DNA of 64,000 bases. Origin: Laburnicola sp. R22_1. Lineage: Eukaryota > Ascomycota > Dothideomycetes > Pleosporales > Didymosphaeriaceae. Positions 46,440 to 57,596 of this stretch are shown in pieces; position 1 is the stretch's first letter; every line of letters begins with the position of its first letter. A program made the position numbers and the translations under genes. The notes beneath the pieces are model-generated. The model saw only the letters and a program-made list of their open reading frames with translations. It was not told the DNA's origin and did not search any database. Where the stretch lies: contig JACONQ010000007.1 in assembly GCA_014281115.1 (NCBI GenBank), forward strand, positions 2,232,001 to 2,296,000. The letters run 5' to 3'.

Positions 46440-49400
46440 GGATAGTCCTCCCACTTAACCAGGTACTAAAGTAAACCTTTCTTATTGCGGCAGTATGGGT
46501 CTTGGAGATTACTATTAATACGATAGTTTAGTATGGCTTTAATCGTGTAATCTAAGGTGTTGTCCACGTTAATATTAATAGGGCCCTTAGGTTCTAATCG
46601 CTATCTAAGTAGCGCGTTGCTGGGTTATTTGTGTAATAACTATAGGTGGAACACGTTATGTACGTGTCCTATTTCTAGCGGTAGGTCTATTTTATATGCA
46701 GAGTTGTTAATAACGCGTGTGACAGTAAATAGTCCGTGGTGTTTTATGTCTAATAATTTGCTAGGACGCGTTGTCTTAATAAACCTTATATCTAATATAA
46801 CTTTGTTACTGACGCGTAACTTAGGAGCAGGCATGCGGTCCTTGTTTATATATTCTGCCTGCTTTGCTTGTGCCTAGGCTATGTTGTCTTAATAGAACTG
46901 TTAAAGATTCTCTAACTTAGTAACAAACTTGTCGGCGTGTCGCTGGTTGGCTTGGGCGGGGGCGGACAGTGACGTTGTTGATTTGACTGGTTTGTGGATT
47001 GAAGATCGCGGTAGGTAGCCCTTAGTTGCCATGAATGGGGCGACGCTAGTAGAGTTGCTAATCTAATTATTTGCGACGAACTCAGCTATTGGCAGAAATA
47101 GTGCCTAATTATCCTGTTGGTAATTTATATAAGCTCGTAGGTACTGTTTTACCCAGGCATTAACGATCTTGGTCTGGCCGTCGGTCTCCGGATGATGGGA
47201 AGTCAATACCTTGGGCCGGGTACCCAATCGTTGGCACAGGCGACGCCAGAAATATGAGACGAACTAAGCGCCACAATCACTAACAATTTGTGCAGGGTAT
47301 CCCTCCTTGCGCTATATGTACTTGACGAACGCATGGACTAGCGTTATGACTTTGAGATTAGTAACAGGGATGAACTTCTTCTTCTTAGACAGGCGATCGA
47401 CTGTAACGAGTATACTGGTGTAGGTGCGGCCGTGATCTTTGCAGGCTGGCAGTTCAGTGATGTAATCGATTGATATGCTCTCCTAGTATCGATCTGGGAT
47501 TGGTAATGGGCGGAGAAGTCCATGCTTGCCTTCTTTGTTAACCTTGGAGCGACGGCATATTAAACAATTGCGTACATACTGTGCAACGTCTGTCGTTATG
47601 CGAGGCCAGTAAAACTAACAACTCAGGTTGTGGTACGTGGCGTGCTTACTAGGGTGGCCTGCGCATAACTTGTCATGAGAGTCTTTGATAATTGCAGTGC
47701 GCAGAGGTCCATCATCTAGTACGTATATCTTGTCCTTCACGTATAACAAGTCGTCTTGCAGTCGGCAGTCTCTGAGCTCGATTCGCAGTTTCTTGTCATG
47801 TATAAGCGATAATAGGATGCGACGTTGTCCCTCGAGTTTCGCTTTTATAATAGCTTGCAGGTCCTTGTTGGTGGGGTACGCGTCCTTAATCCTAGTAACA
47901 AGGTCTTTCTCTAAATCTCCGTCATTGGCAGGAGGATTAATCCTTGTCTCCTCCTCTGCCTCGGGCGACTGCACTTGTAAAGGTGCTAAGGAGGATAACG
48001 CCAGCGATTCTTCTATAGACTCCTCGCTAATGTAATCCTCCTCACTAATTAAGTATGTTATAAGGGCCAGGTTTGCAACAGTGTCTATAAGTTCACTAGT
48101 AAGGACCTAAGCTATATAGACTGCATGTTGTAACATATTCTTGTAAGCACAATGTAAAGTGCAGGCACAGCTAGTGTGCGCGTTGCTATTGCGGCTATTA
48201 CTATCTTCAGGACTATAATGGGCTTAGTGGCCGCCAGCGCAGGCTTCTGGCGCAACGTAATGCGGCTTAAGGATCGTTTGGACTTGGTGTTAACGTCGTT
48301 CGTCATCTGCGCCCTTGGGGAGATCGCCGGGACGCCTGGTTAAAGCGTCTGGCTTAGTGCCTTGGTTACCTAGTCTGTATCTAATAAGGAAGTTGAGCTC
48401 TAAAAGGAATTCAGCCCATTGTGCTTATTAGCGATTTAGTCTCTTGTTAGTTATAAAGTAGCGCAACGCTAAGTGGTCTAATATAACGTCAATAGGCGAT
48501 TTTGTGCCTGACAGCTTAAAACGCCATTCCTTAAATGCGCGCACAATTGCGAGCAACTCCTTGTCGTAAATCTCATAGTTGCACTTAGCTGGGTTCATCT
48601 TATGTGACAGAAAGGCGACGGGTTTCAATACATCGTCGTGCATCTGCGACAAGACTGCGGCAGTGACGAAGTCGGACGCGTCTGTCTCTAACCAGGTCTC
48701 TAAGTCGGCGTTGAAGTGGGCGAGTACAGGTGCGCGTGTAAAGGCTTGTTTGAGTCGTTCGAAAGCTTGGGTGGCCGCGGAGTCAGCTGCTAACGGAAAT
48801 ACTTTGGTCTGGGTATCCGATTTCTTAGTCAGCTCTGTGAGTGGTCGTGCGAGCTGGCTAAATCCTAGGATAAACCGGCGATAGAAGTTTGCGAATCCCA
48901 GGAAGGCCTGTACGTCTTTGACGCTGCGCGGCAGTTGCCATCCTTGTATCGTGCTAACCTTGGCGGGGTCCATCTCGATACCGTCCGTGGTCAGGATAAG
49001 TCCTAAGTACTTGACGCGTTTGACCTTGAATTGTAACTTATAGACGTCCAAGAACAGTCCAGCGTTAACAAGCTTCTCGACTACTGTCCGGACATGTGTC
49101 TCATGCTTGTTCTCATCGTCAGAATAGATAAGTACGTCGTCCAGGTACGCGGTACAGAAGTCATCCAGATGTTCTCTCAGGACGTCGTTAATATAAGATT
49201 GAAAGGTCCCCGGGGCATTTCATAACACAAATGGCATAACCAGGTACTCGTAAAGGCCATAGCGGGTTAAGAAAGCTGTTTTTTCCTCGTCACCCTCCTT
49301 GACTCGTACGGTGTTGAAAGCGGCTATTACGTCGACGATACTCATGATTCGTGCTTTTGTTAGTCGTGCCATGGTCTCCTTGATCGAGGGTGGAGCGTTC

Positions 49401-50410
49401 CAGTTCTTCTTTGTTGCCTCGTTCAAGGCGCGGTAATCGACGCAAATCCGCAGTCCCCTTCCGGGTTTCTTAATGCACAGTACGGGCGCGGCGTAAGGTA
49501 AGCTGCTTAGGCGAATGAAACCTTTGCCCAACATCTTGTCAATGTATACCTTCACTGCTCCACATTCCTTGCGGGTTAACCCATATATCTTAGGACGTGG
49601 TACCGTGGCCTCTGGATTCAGATCGATGGCATGGTCCACTCCAGGTCGACGCGGGGGTAGTTTATTAGCTTCCTTAGGATCGAATCCGTAAGCCAGGTTA
49701 ACTAGAAATAGTGGCAATAGCTCGACGATTTCTTCTCTAGTAATCGCGGGCTTTTCCAGTTTCCTCATATACTTTTCAAAGTTAGCATCTAATACCACAC
49801 AGTGCTAAGCAGCGCAGAGGTTGGCAATAATGTGTTCTTGCAGACTTTCCTTGTCTGATTCTTCCCCACTAGGATCTAATGATTCCAGTCGTTCCTAGTG
49901 GTGTGGCTCAATGAAAATAACGGAGTCGGGATCCCTGGCGATCATCATTGCGGCTGCACGGCCTGAAATGACGTCGATCCCGTTCTTTGCTGTCTTCTTA
50001 CGCGTCGTACTGTCTGGTGGTTTGTTGTTGTAAATCTTTTCGGGAAGCGCGCTGTCCAAACAGTTTACTAGGCAATGTGGCGATTTGAAGCTCAATAAAC
50101 GGGTTTCTCCAAAAGAGGGGATCGGTAAATGGTGGTCTATCCAATTCATCCCCAATAACACGTCGAACTTACTAAGTTCAGTGACGTAGCATAGCACTAG
50201 GCTAGTATAAGATCCATGCTTGATCGTGATCTCTACCACAGTGCGGAGTTTAGTATAAGGATTGCCGTCAGCCAGAGCTAGGCCGACTAGTCGTTCCAAA
50301 GCAATTTCTTTAAGCTAGTGTTGTTTAACAACTTGTCGATGAATAAAACAGGTAGTGGCTCCCATATCCACCAAGCTAAGTGCGCGGAGCCATTTTCGGG
50401 CCAGAGGGAG
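46440..50410 (-). pseudogene. Gypsy pol of G2: protease, RT, RNase H, integrase, chromodomain
   Basis: Protease: VDMGATTCFIH near 50370 and FDVLLGMNW in an open segment 50299-49895. RT: an open segment 49798-49220 with KPGRGLRICVDYRALNE, then one TGA at 49217-49219 within the PFxL.NAPGTFQ motif, then the catalytic AYLDDVLIYSDD at about 49130. RNase H: FLGFANFYRRF, ETDASDF and CNYEIYDKELLAIVRAFKEW in an open segment 49051-48428. Integrase: zinc region HPSKHATYHNLSC and NCLICRR (about 47660-47560), core ISIDYITELP and PETDGQT. Near 46450 a chromodomain-like YLVKWEDYPKSPNN. The chromodomain would direct insertion to methylated-histone chromatin. Most stops are TAG at Trp positions. Confidence 0.88.
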
Positions 50411-50649
50411 CTTAATATAACAGTTGAATTCTAGTTAACAGGTGGCGTCCAGCATAGGAGACATATCTAACGCGATGGTAGATACGGCGTGCATGACTAC
50501 GGGCTCGTCGAGGCTGTTGTACTTAGGTGCGGCTTCCAGGCGCTGGATAGTCTGCCAGATTTCTTGTCGAGTTTTACGCTGTTGTTGCTCCTAATTACGG
50601 TTTAGTTTAGGAGCCTCTTGTTTCCTAACTCATCCTTGTTGGTGGTTGA

Positions 50650-53300
50650 TTCATATTAGAATTCGTCGCTATCCTCGTCTTCCGTGTCCTCTGCGTACGC
50701 ATTTATGGCGGAGGCCAAAGCGGGGATATTTTTTAAAGGGACAAAGTCTTTGTCTTTGTAGGGTGTAGTCTTGTCGCGCGTTGTGTGTCCTAGCTTGCCA
50801 CATTTGAAGCAAAGACTCAGTTTACTCATATAATAACGTTCCTCGGTTGTTTGTTTACAAGTGAGTGCCTGGGGGGCCCTATTCTTTTGCGCTGAGGAAT
50901 AGTCGCTTGGGGAACACTTGCGGCTAGTGTCTTTACTGGATAACGTTGTTGACTTCTTAGGTCCCAAATGCAGTTGACTGTTAATGTCCAAATTGTACTA
51001 GTGGAGTTAACGTGCGCGGGCTAGGAAGGCCATTAAGCTCTCATTTGGTATCGAACTAGACAAAGTTTAGCGGGCGAGATGGCTGTCTATAAGATGTTGG
51101 GCATGTCGAACTTTACCTATCTTGTCTATGGAAAGCAAGTTAATAACAGAGAGAAATCGCCCTTGCCACTACGCAAACGTCTTACTATACTTCCATTGCA
51201 ACGTATTATTATAAAGCTTTTGTTTGGCTTCTATAATCCAATTATAGAATATGTAGGTCTTATCTAAGGGCTTTAGTAGATCCTCTAATGTGTTAACCAA
51301 ACTTAGGATTGGATAGACAAGGTTCCAGGTGTTATCTTTAATAAAACAGCGAACGTAATAGACTTTGTGTTCCTCTAATAGGAGTATAATTGCCTTGTTA
51401 ACTGCAGTAATTCGCTAACGCTCATAATCCTCCTTGTCTTTACTGTTAAAGGACTCTATTTCTAGGGCCTTGTAATGCGAGCCGCTAGTAGTCCCAACTA
51501 ACACGTGGGAGGCGCTAAAGGGTCGCTTGTTATGCGGGTCTTAAGTCTCCTAACGTTTATAGTTGTTATCGCGCTAGTCTTGGTTATTATATTAGTTCTA
51601 ATTTTTGTGTTGGTTGTGTTAGTTGTATACGACTTTACGCTTATTACAATAGTTGTAGTGGTTATAAAGGTTATTGTAGAAGGGTCCTTTGGCGGGTTGT
51701 GTTTGCGTAAAGCGACTATATATTATACTAGTGGGATGGTAGTTAAGAGCAGGGTCGCTATTTAGGGTGTAGATGTCTCGTCGCGGAAAACGCGCACGCC
51801 CATACTTATGAGAAGTTGGTGATTTATTAAACTAGTCACGTAGAAGAGGTTAACTACGTTCTAATACGTTATATAGTAAGCGCGTCTGAGCCCTTAGGGA
51901 CCTAAGTTTGTTTTTAGTGGCGTACGCAGCTTGTTTGGCCATTTGCGCTCAACGCTTAAACTGCTGAGCACGTCCTTATAGTTATTAAAATTCTTCTTTG
52001 GACTGTTAAGCGTCTTGGACAGCATACTAATAATTGTCCTTAAGGTTGTAAAGCTCCACAGAAGCGTTCTTATTTGCTTTAATAGCATTATTATACTTTA
52101 CCTATAGTTCTTGTCTAACTTAGGTAACCTATTAAACGCGAGTTTGCATGTCTTTAAAGTCCTTCTTAGTAGTAGCCAAGTCTACGCCTCGCTAATAGTG
52201 GGCATCTAATAGAGCATTATAAGCTTGTTGTAATTGCTTATAAGCTTCTGGGTTAGTGCCGCTAGCTGCGTTATAGGCGTTTTGCAACCACTAAAATGTG
52301 GCCTCTAGCGCGTTAAGCTAAGAGAGTTTCTTAGCCAGTTGCTCGCCAGACTTAGCACACTTTACAACAACGTTAAACTAGGCGTTAGAGTAAGCTTATA
52401 CGTCTTCCGCGAACTTAGCTGCATTAGTTAGTTAAAATATCTTTTCTACCTATTCTTCTTAAGCGTCCTTATATTAGACCTCTATATTATAGCCCAGCTA
52501 TCCTTTATTATTAACGGGCCCATAGGCTTTCACAAATAGGTTTAAAGCCCTTAAAGAGGTGCGTTGTTGTTTATCGCGCGTAAGGGAAGCGGGGATTCGA
52601 AACAGACCTATAGAAGCAACGCCTTCTTGGGTATCTGTAAATTGCCTAGGCTACAGCTGTTGGATTTCAAACACGAGGAGGCAGAAGATCTCTAGTCTCT
52701 CTTAGATTAGCGGCTATAGTTGGGGGATTTCTGCGGCGTCTAAATAGTAACTCAGCGACCTTTGTAGGGTTTGTCACGCTGTCTTGCCAATTTTAACACG
52801 TTGAATATGTTGTCTATAACATTAGTAGAGGTGTTAAAGTACTAAGACGGGTTTTAGGGAAGTTGGGTACGCTAAACATTAGGGCCTTAAAGCGCTAATT
52901 AGGCGCGAGGGTTTAGAGCTAGGATAATGAATTGCAATTAGGATTACAAATTGCCAGCAATTGTTATAGATTCTTACGTGTCTGCTTATTTCTATTGTTG
53001 GGCGAACGTCTTTACAAAAGAGGGTGTAAAGTTCCTAAGGTCGCCTACAGTTCTAGTTTAAGGTTAAGAAGTTAGAGTATTAGAATGAAATTCTCTAGGC
53101 ATAGGCAACAAAGGTGCGCGGAGTCGTCCATACTTGTTGTATTTACCACTCAGGCAAGGATAATCAGAATCCATGCTGTGGTGATGTGGAAGATTGGTGG
53201 TTTTAGGTAAGGTGCGATCTTACGCCTTAGGCAGAGTTATAACAAAGTCGCTAGCTGGATTTTCACAAACGTTTGTTCTACTAGCTTACCCTAGATATTA
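50650..53300 (-). pseudogene. Gypsy gag of G2, degraded
   Basis: An open segment 50991-50656 holds a nucleocapsid knuckle CFKCGKLGHTTRDK (C-x2-C-x4-H, last Cys replaced by Lys). Upstream (to about 53300) the minus strand reads as a charged, helical gag-like sequence with many TAG stops and no long frame. The exact start is not determined. Confidence 0.65.
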
Positions 53301-53683
53301 CTACTATCACTATAAAACACTATATACTAATATAGTAGTAGGGGAGGCCAGGTCCTCTTTAAGCGGCGTACTTACCGCAGGTATTCTATAGCGGCACACA
53401 CGTCAACCCGCGCGTCCAGCCCTACTACCTGCCTACTCTCTACAGTCTTTCTCCACTAACCAAGCCTAAGAGGGAGTATGCCCTTGGTTGTTAAGTTTCT
53501 ACATATTGTTATTATCACTATTGTTATTAGTAACCTAATCCGTACACACACCACTGCGCCCCACTTCTGGGCCTACCACACAATCGCAGGAGATATTCAT
53601 CAACGCGCAATTCTCCAATTCGCTGGCACCCTGGCAGTAAGCCTATCGCAGCTAGAACCCTAGGGGGAGCAATAGCAGTATAG

Positions 53684-53876
53684 TGTAAGGGTTCAGGCCC
53701 GCGATAGTTGGGATAAAAGTAAGTTAATTCCTAGTACATAAAATACTACTATACCAAGTAGGTCGGCAGAAGGGCAGCACCTTATAGGTGCTGCCGCGCT
53801 AGTGGCCGAATTGGGCCTAGCGCCAAATTAACGTTATTCCAGGTTCCAAGCCAGGTGCCGCTATAAATCCATAACA
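53684..53876 (-). repeat. 5' LTR of G2 (193 bp)
   Basis: Pairs with 45773-45959. Differences are mostly transitions plus the 6-bp indel near the end. Followed by CACTT. Confidence 0.92.
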
Positions 53877-53881
53877 CACTT

Positions 53882-54347
53882 AACTAGTATTCTATATATT
53901 AGATAGCATCCTTATATATAGTATTAAGTATAGCTAAGCCTTTAAAAACCTTACCTAGTATTAACTTTACTATTTTTATAGTAAACTTATTATATAGTAA
54001 ATTAGTCTAAAAGTAAGTAAAAAGAAACCGAATAATATATAAGTTTATATTATATTATAAGTTAGCTAAAAAGAGTATATATACTATTTACTAACTTTAT
54101 AATTTTTGTAATATTTTTAATAGTATAGGGTTATACTAAATACACTTTAGTAGTTAATATATTTAGCTAGATATAAATTAGCTTATATTCTTTTTACTAG
54201 TCTATACCTCTAGTTTTAGCACTTTATTAAACTAGTTTATAATCTCTAAAATAAAATATAAAATAGCTATTAGGTAAAAGTTCTATTCTACGTAAAGATT
54301 ATAAAGTTTAGCTAGAAACTAGTACTAAGTACTATTACTATCCTAAT
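53882..54347. other. RIP-like spacer between G2 and the Copia element
   Basis: TA-rich, no gene. The base composition changes abruptly at 54348, where the Copia LTR starts. Confidence 0.5.
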
Positions 54348-54635
54348 TGTCCGTACACCGTACGGGCAAGGGCACCTGAGGGTGTTGAGGTTTCAATATT
54401 GCCGCACGATGGCATCACGTGGGGATCACGTGATGCCCGTGCGCCGCGGCCCGTGCGCCGCAAGATCTTCTCCTTTCCATCCGCACCCTCTCTAGAGACA
54501 AGCAATCAATACCAAGTCGTTCTGTTATGTTATTTCCTTTCCTCGTACGATCGCCCCGTACACCCTCCACGCTTGCCAGTATAGAGGATTAGAATTCGAT
54601 GTCTATACAGCTAGCTGTAGAGTACCCATTCAACA
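54348..54635 (+). repeat. 5' LTR of the Copia element (288 bp)
   Basis: TG..CA ended. Contains an inverted repeat GCATCACGTG / CACGTGATGC (about 54411-54434), which gives two CACGTG boxes, and several CGYRCG sites. It should hold the promoter of the element. Flanked on both sides by CTAAT. Confidence 0.95.
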
Positions 54636-55166
54636 CTAATTAGTGGTTGACTAACCCTCAACTGCAAATTGGCAAGAGTGAAGACGGATCGCACAAGTTG
54701 TTATCAGCTATACAATTTGTTTCGCATACCCTGTCCTCCGTACGCAAGAGGATAGCAGACCAAAAACTTTGTGGAGTCAGTAAGTAGATGTCGCTGCTGT
54801 ACAAAACAAAGGAAGCGATTGTACGAGACGTTATCAGCTGTACGATTTGTTTCGTTATACCCTGTCCTCCGTACGCAAGAGGATAGCAGATCAAACCTTT
54901 GTGGAGTCAGTAAGTAGATGTCGCTGCTGTACAAAACATAGGAAGCGATTGTACGAGACGTACAAAACCTATCCTTATCTATAGGGATAGCAGATTAACT
55001 CTTTTATCAAGTCAGTAAGTAGATGTCGCTGCTGTACGAGATTCAAGAGGAGATAGTGCACCAAGCACACCACCAGTAACCGTACGAAGACACGGTTAGA
55101 CAACAACAAACCCCGATAAAGCGCGACCCTCCGTACGACCGACCTATCGAACGAACCAGTCACGCA
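54636..55166 (+). repeat. Copia leader with about 130-bp tandem repeats
   Basis: TTATCAGCT(A/G)TAC(A/G)ATTTGTTTCG starts copies at 54701 and 54831 (period 130). A third, partial copy covers 54961-55040 and shares GTCAGTAAGTAGATGTCGCT. The primer-binding site should lie just after 54635, but I could not match it to a tRNA. Untranslated leader before the gag ATG at 55167. Confidence 0.85.
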
Positions 55167-57596
55167 ATGGCTACCCCTACCACCTCGCAAGAAGCCTCCA
55201 CCGTCTCGCACGAAGTCCCCATCGCCTCACAAGACAACACTGATGTGCCTGAGTATACCGGACCATACGATCGGTATGTCAAAGGAACAGGAATATCAGA
55301 GGAAACACTGCGCAAGGGAACAAGACCTGTGTATTGGAATGATGAGATCAACATGGCAAACAATCCTTCTCAGTTGGAAATGCAATCGTACGCGGCATAT
55401 ACTATTGCTGAGTATCGTGCGTCATACCAGAAAGGGACAGCTTTCTTGGAGTCATTCCAGGAAGACTTTGAAGGATGGGAAGAACACCATTTTTTGGAGT
55501 TAGGCCGTGCGTACAAGAGAGAGCTTGTAGCAGTCCTAAGAGAAAAGGGCATTAAGCTAAGGACAGATGCTAGAGCCACAAATACTAGCAAGCTGTACGA
55601 AGTAGCCCAAGGCAATGCAGATACCACTCGTACAACACTGCCTTCGCCAGCTCGCTCAACTCCTCGTACGCAAACACCAAGGCCAATCTTAAAGACACCT
55701 GAGCCAGTTAGGCTGTCGCACGAACCCGAACAGAGCAAGCCGCTGCCACCGCAGGCACCTACACAGCTGCAGGTCCCTGCAGACATCTCAAGAGAACCTT
55801 CGCACGAGTACCAAAGACAATCCCATTCGTACGAACAACCGAATGAACCACCACTCTTCGCACATGGTACCCAACTACCATTTCGCCCACCTGCTCGCGA
55901 TTATCAAACGCCGTACGGAATAGAGCCACCACTAGTCAAACGCGAATCACAGGCACTGTACCAATCTACACAGACTGAGCCTATGCTACAATCCAACCCG
56001 TACGAGCTTCCACCCAAGCACAACCTACCTCCTCGGAGAATTCCAGCTGACAAGATGATCCAATTTCAAAAGGCATGGAACAAGGATAACAACTATACTG
56101 GAGCTCCGTACGACATTTTGGCAGACAAGACTAGGATCTTTATAGATCTATGCAGACGCCTAGATATTGCTGAGGATCAATACCCAGACATCTTTCCAGA
56201 TATCCTTACTGGCCGTGCGGCACAGTATTACCTCCATACTATCCGTCCTGGACAATCGTGGAAGTGCTTGTACGAAGCACTTAACAGTCACTTTAACACT
56301 ACTGTTAACCATAACCAGTATTGGACAGACTGGACCACGATGACTTTCGCACGATGCCAGCGCGAGAACCCTAACAAGAGTCTGCACGAAGTCCTAGAGG
56401 CAATGATTGACAGGCTCACCCTCGCACAGAGAGCATTAGGTGCGGACTTCGCTGGGGAAATTCCTCTCCATACTGCTGTCGTACGAGCATGCCGCGGACA
56501 CCTAGAGCTAGAGCAGGCTATGTTCACCCCTAAGCCTACCTGTGAAGCTCTATTTGCTGATCTCCGTGCGTCAATCCAAGTTGCAATTGATCGCCAATCT
56601 AATCAGCACTTGCAAGAGGCTGATGCATACTACACTGATCGCAAATACAACTTTCCCGCACGAAGAGGCAGACCACCAGTCCCTCGCGGACGAGGATTTC
56701 GCGGACGATTCGTACCATCATTATCGCGATTCAGATCCCGATCAAACGACATTCGTACGAGACCGAAGAAGTGTTTTGTGTGCCATAAGGAAGGTTGTTG
56801 GTCTTCCAACCATCCGCGCGATGAGCGTACCCGCGCGACAAGGCAGTACATCACCTTCTATGAAGAGCACAATGATGAAACGCCTTCGTACGAAACCGTT
56901 CAGTCCTACATTCAGGACATAGAAGGGTATGATGATGAGGGACCTGCTTCGCACGAAGAAGAGGAGCAGAGTGAAGATAATGAGGACGGCAACAATCAAG
57001 TGTCCTACCTGACCACTGCTGCCTATCTTTACCGCACGACTGGCGAACACATCTATAAGACAGAGCCAGAGGAGTGTGCGGAACAGTTTATCCTTGAAGA
57101 TCGATACCGTACGACATACCAAGGTGAACTGTGGGATACAGGTGCAGCAAGGATTTCCACTGTTGGCAAAGCACAGCTAGAGGCATACGTACGAGAGAAC
57201 CCCTGTACGAAGATCGATTGGACACCTAGCAACACCAACATCAGCTTTGGAGGTCAGAACCCACAAGGATCTCTAGGAACCGTACGAATCACGAATCCAA
57301 TAGGAACGGTTACCTACCACATCCTAGACACTCCAACACCATTCCTGCTGTCACTGGCAGATGCTGACAAGCTGGGTGCCTACTTCAACAATGTTCTAGA
57401 TGTCATCGTACGAAAGGACGGCACAACTATACCTGTCGTACGCAAATGGGGACACCCTTTCTTCAATGTTAGCAAGGAAGAAACTGTGTCTTTCTTCACT
57501 GAACAAGAACTCCGTCGCCTTCATCGACGATTCGGACATCCCCGTACGGAAAGACTTCAGAATGAATGCTTACCAACGCTGGCCATTGGCAAGTAG
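55167..57596 (+). CDS. Copia gag-protease with start of the integrase zinc region
   Basis: 809 codons from ATG at 55167. Residues 1-300 form a low-complexity, Pro/Gln-rich gag head. A gag-like region follows (about 300-500), with an Arg-rich basic patch (about 505-533). Next is a nucleocapsid knuckle CFVCHKEGCWSSNH (about 535-548), arranged C-x2-C-x4-C-x4-H instead of the retroviral CCHC. After an acidic stretch comes the protease with LWDTGAARIS, the catalytic DTGA Asp near residue 656. The end runs into the GAG-pre-integrase domain (LRRLHRRFGHPRTERLQ) and stops at 57596, just where the frame must shift by -1 (about 57564-57566) to continue into the integrase. Gag forms the virus-like particle and protease matures the polyprotein. 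Not RIPed. Confidence 0.9.
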   Translation: MATPTTSQEASTVSHEVPIASQDNTDVPEYTGPYDRYVKGTGISEETLRKGTRPVYWNDEINMANNPSQLEMQSYAAYTIAEYRASYQKGTAFLESFQEDFEGWEEHHFLELGRAYKRELVAVLREKGIKLRTDARATNTSKLYEVAQGNADTTRTTLPSPARSTPRTQTPRPILKTPEPVRLSHEPEQSKPLPPQAPTQLQVPADISREPSHEYQRQSHSYEQPNEPPLFAHGTQLPFRPPARDYQTPYGIEPPLVKRESQALYQSTQTEPMLQSNPYELPPKHNLPPRRIPADKMIQFQKAWNKDNNYTGAPYDILADKTRIFIDLCRRLDIAEDQYPDIFPDILTGRAAQYYLHTIRPGQSWKCLYEALNSHFNTTVNHNQYWTDWTTMTFARCQRENPNKSLHEVLEAMIDRLTLAQRALGADFAGEIPLHTAVVRACRGHLELEQAMFTPKPTCEALFADLRASIQVAIDRQSNQHLQEADAYYTDRKYNFPARRGRPPVPRGRGFRGRFVPSLSRFRSRSNDIRTRPKKCFVCHKEGCWSSNHPRDERTRATRQYITFYEEHNDETPSYETVQSYIQDIEGYDDEGPASHEEEEQSEDNEDGNNQVSYLTTAAYLYRTTGEHIYKTEPEECAEQFILEDRYRTTYQGELWDTGAARISTVGKAQLEAYVRENPCTKIDWTPSNTNISFGGQNPQGSLGTVRITNPIGTVTYHILDTPTPFLLSLADADKLGAYFNNVLDVIVRKDGTTIPVVRKWGHPFFNVSKEETVSFFTEQELRRLHRRFGHPRTERLQNECLPTLAIGK

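Larger units (their letters stand above)
45773..53876 (-). mobile_element. Ty3/Gypsy chromovirus-type LTR retrotransposon G2, moderately RIPed
   Basis: 8,104 bp with LTRs at 45773-45959 and 53684-53876 (plus-strand TGTAAGGGTT to AACA) and an exact target duplication CACTT (45768-45772, 53877-53881). Minus-strand order: gag with zinc knuckle, protease, RT, RNase H, integrase, chromodomain. The polypurine tract GAGGGGGTAG (minus strand) abuts the left LTR. Pol keeps long open stretches, while gag and the pol 3' end carry more stops. Confidence 0.94.

Noticed and set aside
51505..51765. 86-aa Val/Ile/Leu-rich membrane protein on the plus strand
   Set aside because: Antisense to the degraded gag of G2; the hydrophobic look comes from reading the opposite strand of Lys/Asn/Asp-rich codons.
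54658..55211. Minus-strand ORFs of 76-78 aa in the Copia leader
   Set aside because: Generated by the 130-bp leader repeats; antisense to the element.
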